Below, piece by piece: positions 10,490 through 21,766 of a stretch of 64,000 nt of DNA. The DNA is taken from contig QKWP01000771.1 in the NCBI GenBank assembly GCA_003550325.1, positions 98,761 through 162,760 of the forward strand, read 5' to 3'. This stretch comes from Gigaspora rosea. Taxonomy: Eukaryota; Glomeromycota; Glomeromycetes; Diversisporales; Gigasporaceae. A program made the translations under genes and the position numbers. The stretch's first letter is position 1. Every line of letters begins with the position of its first letter. A model generated the notes under the pieces. That model was not told where the DNA came from. It saw nothing but the letters and a program-made list of their open reading frames with translations, and searched no databases.

Positions 10490-12860
10490 AATATCATTAT
10501 TTTCTTAGATAACCTTTTAAGTTCAGTTAAAATTTCTTCTAACTTTGAATGTTTTTCTGGTTCAGAGTTCCAACACCTCATGTAGAGTTTAGCATAATCT
10601 ATACTCTATGAGAAATTACAGCACTAATAATGCTGAAATACACAGAAAAATTTGAATATGTGAGAAAGCGAGTTCATGGCACATAAAAGGGTATGGATTC
10701 TGTGCAATACTGCACATATTAATGTGAATTTCAAATGTTTTCATGTGCATTGTCCTGTATATTTTTGCATGCAGTAATGTGCAATAACGTATATACAACA
10801 TTCCATATAATTTATTTATAACAAATATTATAATGCATTTTTTCATATAACAAATTATATTAATTAAAAAAATTCTTATTACAATGTAAATGACTATGTA
10901 TTTTTATTTTATTTATTTATTTTAAAAAAAAATTTATATAAATATATTCAAAAACAACTACTATATATTTCACCACTCGCTGCACCACAATTAATCACCC
11001 ATCCACAAAAAAAAAAAAAAGAAAAAAAAGACATGTTAGTTATGCTCAAAACAAGAAAACAAAAGAAGCAAAAACAAAAAAAAAAAAATATATTCAAAAA
11101 CAACTACTATATATTTCACCACTCGCTGCACCACAATTAATCACCCATCCACAAAAAAAAAAAAAAGAAAAAAAAGACATGTTAGTTATGCTCAAAACAA
11201 GAAAACAAAAGAAGCAAAAACAGAAAAAAAGATAAAGCAAGGTGAAGAAAGGAAAAAGATGAAAAGAAAGAAAGAAAAGAAAAAAATAAAAGCAAAAAAA
11301 AAAAGAGTGAGTGATAAGAAGAAAGAGGGAAAGGAGAAAGCAAAATAAAAAAAGAAAGAAAGAAAAGAGAAATAAAAAAGAGGAAGTTGAAAAAAAAGGA
11401 AAAAGAAATCAAAATAATGAAAATGAAAATGAAACGGCGAAAAGGGTGAACAGAAAAAAAATATATATATATATATAAAAAAGTGAATTAAAAAAAAAAG
11501 TAAACAGAGGTTAAGAATCTTAACGATAGTGCGCGTCAGTGCACGGAAACTTATAATCATTAAGAATCTTAACGATTGTGTACACGATAATGTACGGAAA
11601 TTAAAAATCTTAATGATAGTGCACGTCAGTGTATGAAATTTATAATCGTTAAGAGTCTTAACGATTGTGCTCGTCAGTGCACGGACCTAACTTTTCGTGT
11701 AATAGCTTATTTTAATTTTTTGGATGATCATTTTCCGTGTAGTTTCAGTGCAGCGATTATGTTACTCGTGTTTACCTGTATATGATTCCGTATTTATGTG
11801 TGTACTTATGTGTACCAATTTTTCATAGGGGAATGGGAGTCCCAGGCATAATTGTTTCCCTTTTTCCTTGCGAAATTTTATTATTATAGCATGATTCGGC
11901 GAATCTGAGAACGGAGGTGTTCCACTCGTGAGCTCCCAGAACACTACACCTAGACTATAAATGTCAGACTTCTCATCACGTTTAATATTTTCGTCAGGAC
12001 AGAGATAATATCTTAGTTCAACATATGCTGGTAAGCATTTTACACTAGAAGTCTGCGTTGTACTGTCCATTTTTTTGGATATTCCAAAATCCGAAATTAA
12101 AATTTTACCGTCATTTATTAGGATATTATTAGAATGCTAGAAGAATTTTATGTAAAAACTTAGTATATTAAAATAAGGACTTGTAATTTTTAGGTCAACT
12201 ATGTCAACTACACGCCAAATCTCTATGGCATATGTTTTTTCGTGTAAGAAACGCAACCCACAGGTAATTTCAATTGCAAAGCTAATAAGGTTAATCCATG
12301 GAATCTCAAATTTACCATCTTTCCATTTTGATTCCAAATAATTACGTAAAGTTCCTCCATTAGCCAATTGTAATAAGCATGAAATTATGCGTATGTGGGT
12401 CTAAAGTTTGTCAAATCATATGTTATTATTTAATGTTATTTAATTTTATGTCAGCCTCCATACCTTTATAAACTCCATAAAATTTAATATATTTGGATAA
12501 CTAACTTCACGCAAAATTTTAAGCTATAAAAAAAAAAAAAAATAACGTACACTTTTATGTTATGACTTACATGATAAGTCAAATAGAAAGATGCATAAAT
12601 TTATTTATATAGAATAGGATACGATCTTGACGCAAAATACAGTATATCATTTAAACTTGTCAATATTCTTTTTCCATGAAAGAATTCAATTAAGATTAAT
12701 TACCTCATGAATGAATGACATAGCTTATTTATGTTCTAATCGTAAAGTATTCCTCAGACTCTTTACTGCGTATTGCTTTCTATAGAATTTAGCAGAATAT
12801 ACATTCGCATATCCCCCACTTCCAATAAGTTTGAGTTCTCTAAAATGCAAATAGTTGAAC
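10490..12860 (-). pseudogene. TKL-type protein kinase pseudogene (copy A)
   Basis: Decayed paralog of the kinase half of 22934-24712. Recognisable in gene order: glycine loop GSGGYANVY and VKSL (about 12750-12860), LKIL exon, QLANGGTLRNYLES exon (12250-12367), SDFGISKKM and YSLGVVFWE (11830-12120), and the C-lobe end RCWNSEPEK (10490-10605). Lesions: the K/E-helix region reads a TAA stop, the leader has TAA in place of GAA, the poly-A run before HRDL is out of frame, and about 1.2 kb is inserted in the C-lobe (10606-11838). The AYVELRYY activation-segment end is kept. It lies directly downstream of the HMG pseudogene at 12984-14082, as in the intact-looking paralog. Confidence 0.85.
10606..11838. 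mobile_element. 1.2-kb insertion in kinase copy A
   Basis: It interrupts the codons for IDY/GTPI relative to the 23-kb paralog. Contents: a nearly exact 144-bp tandem duplication (about 10941-11084 and 11085-11228), a long purine-rich A/G tract (about 11220-11460), an AT run (11461-11478), and four degenerate 55-bp units of TTAAGAATCTTAACGAT...GTCAGTGCACGGA (about 11510-11690). No transposase. The long minus frames here are pure Phe/Ser low complexity from the purine tract. Confidence 0.6.
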
Positions 12861-12983
12861 ATTCTTATATTAAGTTCTTTCAACTTTTTTTTCAATAAAT
12901 TCCGTCAGTTATAATACTATTTATTATATACAACAAAATTATAATGTTAATGTTAATGTTAATGTACCATGTAAATATAAAAA

Positions 12984-14082
12984 TTATGGCACAAATCTTA
13001 ATGTTTTTTCCGACGTTAAATTTTTTTGGATAACATTTCGATTTTGTTTGTTTTTTTTTCTTCGCCCAGATTCAGAATACATCTCATTACGAACCCTCAA
13101 TGCTTCTTTAGCTATTCGACGATATTCAGCTTTAACAGTTTCGTCAGCAGATTTCCAGCTCTGTGACGCCATAGAAGATACAATAGTCATTGGCAAGTAG
13201 TATCCGTGTTCGCGGGCTGTTTCTACATAAACTATTCTATAAATGATAAACACATTAGGTGAATTCTGCCATCGGGGATTTTTTAGAGATAAGTTCGATC
13301 ATATCGACTGTTGGAGGAAATTTGGGAGAAATCATTATATGATTTGGGTCTTACTTAGGTTCGGAAGACGTAGATTCTACAGTGCGGGAACCCTTAAATC
13401 AACCAGTGAAATTGATAATTTTTAAAACGTTATAAAAAAATAACTAGTATAGCTAGAACAATTTTTTTATATATATAAAAATGTAGAGAAAGACTTTAAG
13501 AATAAAGCTATAGAATTTGTTTTTTAATTTATTAAGTTTAACAACTTTCATTTCATAAAGGTTTAAAGTTAACTGTTTTTATTAATAAACGTAAAATTTG
13601 GTCACTATAATTTTGGCCAGAATTACCAAAATTATAAAAAAATTGTTAAAAAATAATTTTGCTAAGTTTTTTTTTTTTATTCGTAAAATTTTTTTGCAAT
13701 TCTATTGGCTCCGACCCAACTTCCAACCAAACACTAAGTTAAAAGGTCCAAATTTTTTACTTATTATACTATATTTCTGGTTTTTTTTTATTCGCAAAAT
13801 TTTCTGCAACTCTATTGGCTCCGACCCAACTTCCGATCCAACCCAAAATTTGGCCGCATATACTGTATAGGACTAGTTGATTTAAGGGTTCCCGCACTGT
13901 AGTAATGGTGATTTCTGGTCGTCGCTTTTTAACATCTCTGTGTTTAACATCTCTGCGTAATTGATGTTACTTATGACCTTTGAACATTAATTGATTTCTG
14001 GTCGTCGCTTTGAACAACTCTGGATAATTGATGTTGCTTTGAATCAAGGGACAGACAGGAAAGATACGACCGCCAGACATGT
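12984..14082 (-). pseudogene. short-tailed HMG-box pseudogene (copy 2), interrupted by a MITE
   Basis: Paralog of the HMG half of the 24-kb fusion gene. An 89-codon open piece (12984-13253) keeps most of the HMG box (SQSWKSAD, EALRVRNEM) and the short tail IQKNLTSEKT. Lesions read directly against paralogs: a 10-bp deletion at about 13260 removing CTCTCGCTGG and shifting frame, a CAA-to-TAA change in EPKQDP (about 13350), a 520-bp MITE in the Leu-Glu codons (13380-13899), and a 1-bp loss in the upstream KSDDQK repeat. The G of the splice donor after KT is also missing, so joining to the kinase would fail too. Confidence 0.9.
13380..13899. mobile_element. Tc1/mariner-type MITE, 520 bp, in an HMG gene
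   Basis: Terminal inverted repeats CAGTGCGGGAACCCTTAAAT (about 24 bp, near perfect) flanked by TA on both sides. All four other HMG copies read GATTCTAGTAAT-type sequence straight through, so the site and the TA duplication are exact. The interior has a roughly 65-bp repeat containing TATTGGCTCCGACCCAACTT at about 13665-13725 and 13785-13845. No transposase. Confidence 0.9.
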
Positions 14083-14090
14083 CTTTTATA
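14083..14090 (-). promoter_or_regulatory. TATA-like box of HMG pseudogene copy 2
   Basis: TATAAAAG on the minus strand in the conserved position just before the ATG opening MSGGRIFPV. Here that leader stays open for about 25 codons before a 1-bp deletion shifts it. Confidence 0.4.
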
Positions 14091-14359
14091 TTTTTTGAAG
14101 CTCTTATGAGCGTTACATAAGTGGATCGGGATCCGTAACGTCATTTCTGCATTTGTACTCATGATCATCTGATAATATTGATAGCGAATATATAAATTAT
14201 TTTAAAAAGCAAATAAATTTATTTTAAAAGCAAATAAAGTTAGGGTAAATTTAATTTTAGAAGTTTAAAAAACTCCGATGACTTGCCAAACATCAGATCT
14301 AGAAAATATTTAATAGATATCAGGCAGGCACTGCCGGATAACTGGTTTATTTGGTCAAT

Positions 14360-14424
14360 GATTTAAGATCAGACTAAGAAATTGAATTCTGAAGGAATTC
14401 AACTTCTTAGTCTGATCTTAAATC
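14360..14424. repeat. hairpin with GATTTAAGATCAGACTAAGAA arms
   Basis: Near-perfect inverted arms (21 bp plus an inner GAATTC palindrome) around a five-base loop. It lies within a larger insertion (about 14311-15338) relative to the other HMG upstream regions; that insertion's ends share GCCGGATAA words. Confidence 0.65.
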
Positions 14425-14431
14425 TTTTAAC

Positions 14432-15155
14432 TAGTGATGAGCAACGCGCGGGATGCGCGGGATTTAAAAACTCCCGCGCGGGATTTTTAATATAAGATTG
14501 TCTGGCCTGCGTTAGCAAATCATCTGGCCCGCATTAACAAATAATCCGGCCTGCTTTAACATAAGTGGGCCAATTCCTAATTAGTATTTGATGTAAATAA
14601 AAATATTATGCGCGCATTAACTTTTGATTAGTTTCTCGTTCCACATATATTGTACGTACGTATGCGCAAACTGTATGTTGAAATATATTTTTTATTATTG
14701 AGTCAGAAATTATAAGCCCGATTTTTTCTTATGAGTCGTTTATGAATTTTTGTATGTATATAACCTTATTGCTTACACATTTATACCTGGTTATGCACTT
14801 GATTACTTATAAATTTTTATACGCTTATATGATTTGATCGCTTTGTTACCATTTAATTTTTAAATATAATAATATTTTAAAAAATAAATTGATAAAATTA
14901 AGACAAAGTTGAATTGATATTTAATAATTATAAGATTCAAATGTTTTAAAAGTAGGCAAAATCTATATAAGCATTATATTTGTAATAAACTTTATAAGAA
15001 ATGATTATTATTTTAACAAGAAATTACATTCCTAGTGATGATATATATATATATTTATTTATTAATCGTGAAAAATTCGGAAACTCTACTCGATCCCGTG
15101 AATCCCGTGAAACCCGCGCGGGATTTTTAAAAAAATCGGGATTTGCCCATCACTA
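14432..15155. mobile_element. hAT-like non-autonomous element, 724 bp
   Basis: Ends TAGTGATGAGCAA and TTGCCCATCACTA. An 8-bp target duplication CTTTTAAC lies at 14424-14431 and 15156-15163. The subterminal CCCGCGCGGGATTTTTAA words are inverted between the ends. End motif and 8-bp duplication fit the hAT superfamily. No transposase inside. Confidence 0.8.
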
Positions 15156-15338
15156 CTTTTAACTAAATAAGTTATAAGGCATCTGCATGACTGATAACGG
15201 ATTTATCCGGTAACTTACGACGATAGTCTGCCTAATAACAATTTTATTCTTCGGCAACTATATAGTTTCTGCCGAATAATAAATTTATTTGGCAGACGAA
15301 TCATAGTGATAAATAAAACATAGTAAGCTGCCGGATAA

Positions 15339-16189
15339 ATAAAATTACATATTTCTAATTATGTCATTAACAGTAAATGAAATCTACTATTATGTACAGT
15401 AAAAACATTATTAAGCTGCATTGTCTTTATTTTACGTTTTACTTTAATATATTATTTTAGTAGTATCGTTCGGTACTTGCAGCTCATAATGAAACTATTT
15501 AACTGACAGATAAATTATATATAATTCTATATAGATTATCACAAATGTTACTCTTCTTTAACTTCGATAATAATTAAAAGCATCTTAAAAAAGATCAGCT
15601 TTCTAAAATTATGAATTAAATATAGCAAAAAAAAAAAAAGAGTCAAAAAGTTTGGAACCCTACTTGTTTGGTAGAGTAAGAGGATTTCGTAATGTTAATC
15701 ACCATGGTGGAAATAGCATATTTTAATGGTAGAAATAGTAATTCTTTTAATTATATTATATTTCAAAACCGCTTTATTAATTTATTATTTCAAGATTGAT
15801 TTATTTATTATATTTCAAAACTGTTTTATTAATTATTAAAGGCTTTTTTTTTTATTAAATTTTAAGAATTTTTAACAGAATAGATAAAAATTTCTAAGTC
15901 TTGTAATCTCATCTTGATAAACCCTTAAAAAAAAATGAGAATTCGAGGAAAAGAAAAGGTTATTTACAAATAAATCTTAATTATATACATAATATTATGA
16001 ACTTCCCCAGGTATTTTATTCTATTTATAATAAATAAAGACCCAATCTATTTACATAATTATTCCTCCCAATAACCGAATATGTCGAATATGTCACGGAT
16101 TATCTATTTTTTTACGCATGAGGGTACAACACTATATCATCATAACATGAATTTTATATAAAAATCATAATCTATATTATTATATTTGA
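15339..16189. other. spacer and 3' flank of HMG copy 3
   Basis: Continues the conserved HMG upstream block, then the spacer shared with 3.3-3.5 and 26.3-26.6 kb, then the 3' flank of the next HMG gene. It contains an uninterrupted GGTGGAAATAGCAT site (about 15706-15719), the empty site for the 3525-4226 element. No gene. Confidence 0.5.
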
Positions 16190-17137
16190 TTAATTCATGT
16201 TAAAATTGTGAAATTGCGTAAACGGTGTGTTTGCACTGATGTGATTTATTGCAAATGAAGAAGGATCATTATCTTCATTATTTAAATTTTGTAAATTTTG
16301 ATCATTTACATTTAAAAATGTTGGTTCTTGAGTGAATACAGTATTAAATTCACTGTCTAAGTCAAATTGTCGACAACTAATTGCTTGACAAGAAATAGAG
16401 GGTACAAAAGCATTCGATGTAGAAGGTGTATATATATATGGTGATTGATGATTAAAGGGATTATTTACATTAAAATCTGTATCGGCTAGATACATCTCGT
16501 ATAAGAAAGGATTGTTTGTAAAAGTAGTGTTTGAATATATGTCAAAAGAAAGATCAGGAATAGAATTTATGTTATGCGAAAAGGTATCAAGGATAACGGG
16601 ACTAGTATCTTTAGATTCAATAAGTTTATTGTCTTTTATCCCTTTAATGCTTTTTGTGCTATTCTTAAGATTTCTATTTCTACGCTTTTTTTCATTCTTA
16701 TTTAAAGGCGGAGTTGGCGGATCGAAACTAACGATGTTCCATCTATCTTTTCTTTTTCTTCTCCCAGATTTAGGATACATCTCATTACGAACCCTCAATG
16801 CTTCTTTAGCTATTCGACGATATTCAGCTTTAACAGTTTCGTCAGCAGATTCCCAGCTCTGTGACGCCATAGAAGATACAATAGACATTGGCAAGTAGTA
16901 TCCGTGTTCACGGGTTGTTTCTACATAAACTTTTCTATAAATGATAAACGCATTAGGTGCTCTCGCTGGAATTCTGCCATCGGGGGTTTTTTTAGAGATA
17001 AGTTCTATCATATCGACTGTTGGAGGGAATTTGGGAGAAATCATTATATGATTTGGGTCTTGCTTAGGTTCGGAAGACGTAGATTCTAGTAATGATGATT
17101 TCTGGTCGTCGCTTTTTAACATCTCTGTGTTTAACAT
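16190..17137 (-). CDS. MATA-type HMG-box protein, long-tailed copy 3
   Basis: Predicted 315-residue nuclear protein, closely similar to copies 1 and 5. HMG box at residues about 55-122 (RIPARAPNAFIIYR ... SQSWESAD ... EALRVRNEMYP), followed by basic GRRKRKDRW and KKRRNRNLK. The tail is Asn/Ser/Phe-rich but lacks a short Leu-Ala-Ser-Thr-Asp segment seen in copy 1, and ends at NFNMN, about 13 residues earlier. The start at 17137 is the first ATG after the disrupted leader, which carries a 2-bp insertion after its ATG and a 1-bp loss in the SNINY region. The HMG fold predicts DNA binding; targets are unknown. All core box residues match the other copies, so it is probably still coding. Confidence 0.85.
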   Translation of the reverse strand: MLNTEMLKSDDQKSSLLESTSSEPKQDPNHIMISPKFPPTVDMIELISKKTPDGRIPARAPNAFIIYRKVYVETTREHGYYLPMSIVSSMASQSWESADETVKAEYRRIAKEALRVRNEMYPKSGRRKRKDRWNIVSFDPPTPPLNKNEKKRRNRNLKNSTKSIKGIKDNKLIESKDTSPVILDTFSHNINSIPDLSFDIYSNTTFTNNPFLYEMYLADTDFNVNNPFNHQSPYIYTPSTSNAFVPSISCQAISCRQFDLDSEFNTVFTQEPTFLNVNDQNLQNLNNEDNDPSSFAINHISANTPFTQFHNFNMN

Positions 17138-17271
17138 CTCTACGTAGTTGATGTTACTTATGACCTTTGAACTATTAATTGTTTCTGGTCGTCGCTTTTG
17201 AGCATCTTTTGATAATTGAGGTTGCTTTAATTAAGGTACAGACAGGAAAGATACGACCGCCAGACACATCT

Positions 17272-17279
17272 CTTTTATA
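17272..17279 (-). promoter_or_regulatory. TATA-like box of HMG copy 3
   Basis: TATAAAAG on the minus strand in the conserved position, about 135 bp upstream of the chosen start. Confidence 0.45.
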
Positions 17280-17760
17280 TTTTTGAAGCTCTTATGAGTG
17301 CTACATAAGTGGATCGGGATCCGTAACGTCATTTCTGCATTTGTACTCATGATCATCTGATATTATTGATAATGAATATATAAATTATTTTAAAAAGCAA
17401 ATAAATTTATTTTAAAAGCAAATAAAGTTAGGGAAATTTAATTTTAGAAATTTAAAAAACTCCGATGACTTGCCAAGCATCAAATCTAGAAAATAAATAA
17501 AATTACACAGTAAATGAATCTACTATTATGTACAGTAAAAACATTTGCATTGTCTTTATTTTACGTTTTACTATTTTAATCTAAATAATGTAAATTTGTA
17601 TTAAGACACCGTGAAATACAATGTGAATGGTTCTATTATTGCATGATTGTTTGCAAATTGTTTTAATACCGGTACTATCGTTCGGCATTTTCAGCTCATA
17701 ATGAGAATGTTTAATTGTTAATATCCAACTTTAAGAATGCTCCTAAACGTGGCAAATAGT

Positions 17761-18060
17761 TAGGGATGCATCGGTCCCGAAAAAGACCGGTCCCGGACCG
17801 GGACCGATAAGTACCGTGGGACCATTAAAGGACCGGTTCTTGTAAACACATAACTGTGATGTTCGTATCACCTAATCAAATTTCTTGATCAGGTGTAACG
17901 TAGATCATATGATGTTTGTTTACATCTGACAGTAAATAATTACGTCATTTTGGGCTAATAAAATCTTATTCATTAAGATTGACGTAATCATTTAAGGACC
18001 GTTATGGGATCGAAGGACCGGACCGGGCCGGACTGTAAATACTATGTTAACGGTCCTTGC
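17761..18060. mobile_element. 300-bp GC-richer insertion, hAT-like left end
   Basis: It interrupts the upstream region that reads GGCAAATAGTTTATxTTTACTAAGCTTGG in paralogs. The left end TAGGGATGCATCGGTCCCG has a hAT-like start and leads into GACCGGTCCCGGACCGGGACCG-type palindromes. The right side has complementary GGACCGGACCGGGCCGGAC but no matching terminus, so the right end is decayed or deleted. Confidence 0.5.
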
Positions 18061-19083
18061 GCCAATAGGAATAATTTATCAAATGCAATTAAGGTCGGAA
18101 AATCTCGTAAACACCATTAAAACTAAAAAACTATGTATTTTTTCAGAGTAAAAATTTTGCATATACGAAAATATGCAAATTCAGACCTGACCTACTGTAT
18201 CTATGAGTGGTTCTGATCCCTAACTTCCAATATATTGATCACATTTAAGGCTTTTGAAACATTATTTGGGAAATTATTCTGTGCGTGACTATGTCGGATG
18301 ACTTGTAAAACCTGCAAAATTTTTTTCATCTCTCGCCGAGAAGCAATTGATATATATGGTGGTGTAACGATATTAATCTAATTTGAGAGATTTCCTTATT
18401 TGTGACCATTAATTCGGCTAGTGGACTAATAGGCAGTGCTGCGTGGTTTTAAAAATTAATGTAATAATGATAATCTAGAGCATCGGAAGACATATTTCAA
18501 ATACGTGTGAAGAATCGATTATTACGCATATATATATATATATATTTCTTTTTGTTTCTTTTCTTTTCTTTTCTTTTTTTTTTTGCGTATCGATTTTCTG
18601 AAAGTACGCCATTGCTGCTCAAGTACGAATCACGGGAACCATAGGTAACGGCCCCGGATTTTGTATACGGCATGATTTTCCGGAAATGTTTTCCGATAAC
18701 CAGGGAACGTTGTACTAGTACGTACATGAATACATAATCGGTCGAGTGGACCGGGTATCCCACAGAAGCAGTGTAACATAGCATAGGCCGCACAAACCGT
18801 TTTTTATTTTAATATGAATAACTAAGTTGAGGTCAACTAAATCAACATTAATAAATTTAAAGGCATCTTTAACAGTAAATACGTAAATGGTTTGCTTGTG
18901 CTGATTAATTTAATGTGGTTAAAAGAAATTAAATGTGGTAAATGCTACGTATAAGTTCGAGTTCTATTTTATGTCAATTAACTTCTAAAACTTAAACGGT
19001 ATAAATGTTATTTTTAAAAAAAATGCAAGCAAAATGAAAATCAATGGCATGTAAAATCAACTTTGCTACTTTGTCCTCGAAGA
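18061..19083. other. spacer, no gene
   Basis: Paralogous to 6.42-7.0 and 28.55-29.7 kb. The 18600-18725 part is the second copy of the GC-richer patch near 6.9-7.1 kb. The 98-codon minus frame at 18497-18793 covers a dinucleotide run and poly-T and is not kept in the paralog. Confidence 0.4.
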
Positions 19084-19173
19084 TGATATAATGAGTGCCG
19101 GCGATGGAAAATTTTGAACCGGAAATAATAGTTCATTATTTCCGGTTCGATTTCTGGCACTCATATAATATAT
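19084..19173. repeat. hairpin MITE (GAGTGCCGGC family), copy 2
   Basis: Same hairpin as at 9093-9180, with a few substitutions kept mostly in paired positions. Confidence 0.65.
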
Positions 19174-19391
19174 GTACCTGATCACGAGAATTTAAGAGAA
19201 AAAATTCAGCATCTCGTGATATAATAAGTGCCAGAATGAAATACAGTCTGCTCATGACAACATTTATGTAGAGAACAATTAAAAAATAAACCAAAATATA
19301 TATAAATTTAGTAATTTTGTGAATATTTCATAACTTTATCAGCTTACGGTTGTACTAACGTACGTACGTACTGCAGGCGCACATTCATGTG

Positions 19392-20599
19392 CAGTGATGG
19401 TAAATGACCTGAAATGACTCAAATGACCAGTCATTGGGTCATTCCAAAAATCAAATGACCTGGTAAGTTCATTTGAAATATTTATAATTTATTTGTAAAG
19501 ATGTGATTGGCTTAGAGATTGGGCCCGGCACAAAATTCAAGTTCCGGGTTACCCTCTCGTTTACAAGATCATTACCAGGCTACAAACCGTTGTTGCTCAA
19601 TCCCCCGACACCACAATACCGTCATCTATATCACAATTTTTTGATAAACATATATTCGCATTACATATTTTCGGCAATACTTTTTTAGACAAGACATTTC
19701 CCCGACAATCATTTCTTTGACATAAAATTGTCCCGATTTAACATTAGGGTTGGCATGATTTAAGTTAGTGTTGGATAAAATTATATGTCGGGAAATAATT
19801 ATCAGGAAATGTCTTGTCTAGGTTGTCGAAGAAATGTAATGTCATATGTGCTATCAAAAAAAAGTGTTGCAGATGAAATAGCATGTCGGCATTACGGTGT
19901 CGAAATCGCACCGTAATCGTTACATCATTTCTAATAACCAGAGTAACCCGAGTGACCCAGTTATCATGTCCAATCTACGTACTTTTGATTACAAATATCA
20001 TGTGAAACCGGTTCTTTGCAACATATCTATATGACGTCTTGTCAATGACTTTGCTGACTGTAGCATTTTTCCTGATATTTACTATTATCTATCATTTATT
20101 TTTTATTCGCATCTACTAACCAATAACGATCGTTTGTAGGATAATTCTATTTTAAAACCTCTAAATAGAAATATTTAAGCCTCATTTATTTTCCTGTGTT
20201 GGGTATAACGATGGTATTAAAATATACCTGGGTCTAATCTTAGGTGGTATTTATTGCAATGTTATTTGGAATATCTTATTTTACTAATTGATTTATAAAA
20301 AGTTAACCAGGGTCACCCAGGTAGCAATAATTATGATGTTATACGGATCGATGATACAACCTATATGTAATTTATTTCAAGCATTACACAGGCTTTCGTG
20401 ACCAATAGGATTTCAATTTTATATGCGAAATGACCTAATGACTCGAATGACCCTGGTCATTTGGAAATGATCGTAGTCATTTGGTCACGAGTCATTTCCA
20501 AATGACCCAAAATTCGAATGACCTTAAATGGCCGGTCATTTTGAGGTTATTGAGGCCATTTGAAAACTTGGCAAATGGCCAGATCATTTACCATCACTG
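19392..20599. mobile_element. hAT-like non-autonomous element, 1.2 kb, with nested foldback
   Basis: Ends CAGTGATGGTAAATGA and TCATTTACCATCACTG. The 8-bp target duplication TTCATGTG lies at 19384-19391 and 20600-20607. Subterminal AAATGAC words occur in both orientations. At about 19605-19925 a second palindromic piece is embedded, rich in CGACA/TGTCG words like the 3525-4226 element. No transposase frame. Confidence 0.8.
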
Positions 20600-20607
20600 T
20601 TCATGTG

Positions 20608-21279
20608 TTACATGAATGACATCAAAATTTATTAATAAAAAAATACTCTTCTGGATTGACTCATAAACCGGTTGCCCCGACTCCATGGCGGTTCGTTGGT
20701 TATCTGATCAGTTGTAGATCTTCTTATTTGGATAGTTTTTTTTTATTAACTCCCAATGATAATAACGATAATGTGCATTTTAATATTGTAATTTACTGTA
20801 GTTATATTGGTAAGAACGACCAATAAAAATTATGTACTATATCGATTTCGTTGAGTAAGAATGTCTAATTTTATTAAGAATATCGATGTTGCATATAATT
20901 TGGCATTAATATTATATTTTGGTCTTTCCTCTCTAAATTTCACATTAGTGTCATGTGAGTTTTTTGTAGATGAGATAATGCAATTTTGGACTTGTATCCT
21001 ATTCAAAGAAATTACAGCTATGGGGAAATATTTTAATGAGTTGAGTTAACGCGAAAAAGAAAGATAGACCTGCAAAATGAAATATGAAAATGAAACAGCA
21101 AAGAATTCACGTAGTTATAAAGTCGAAAAGTTGCGATGACTAATAAAATAATTTGTTGTACATATAAAACACTGTTATCCGGCAAACTCTTATGATCATG
21201 AATTTATTTTTATCTGTTATTTTTTCATGTGTTACGTTTACACGAATTAGAACTCAGCCGATAACTCCCTACCAATCAT
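20608..21279. other. intergenic, no gene recognised
   Basis: AT-rich. A 62-codon plus frame (20861-21049) has no family signature I recognise. Confidence 0.35.
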
Positions 21280-21745
21280 GATCATAAATTGTCTTATAAA
21301 GAAAAGTACAAAATTCTAAAAGATTCCCAATATATTGCGCTTCTTTTCTAATTTCTTTTGAGTGAAATCCCTTCATAAGAACTATCTTTAAACGTCAAGT
21401 CTAGTAAATTTTTTTGTTTGTACTTATTATGCGAATTTTTTTAATAAATTTATATATTATATTAGTTTGAACACTCAAAATTTACATGCTAACCTAAAAT
21501 ATTCGAACGTAACTTAGTTTTTTTTGACACTTTGTAGACAGTTTGTGAAAATTTGCAGGCAATTCCTTTTCTTTTTAATGAGTTGAATCGTTTTGAAACC
21601 GATAATTTTAATAAATATTATTTATCGTTATTAACATTACCGTTATAAATTATATATCGATACGATAGCGATGGTTTTCCTTCGTGTAACATGAAAATTC
21701 TGTAATATATTCTATTCTATAGTTACCTTACATAGGTTTGGTTAC
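21280..21745 (-). repeat. inverted copy of 490-1130
   Basis: Reverse-complement match to the first repeat of the window, with scattered substitutions and indels. No intact reading frame. Confidence 0.5.
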
Positions 21746-21766
21746 TTGGTCCATTTACCACCCTAG

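Noticed and set aside
11182-11560. Long Phe/Ser-rich minus-strand frames
   Set aside because: Direct result of the purine-rich tract on the plus strand.
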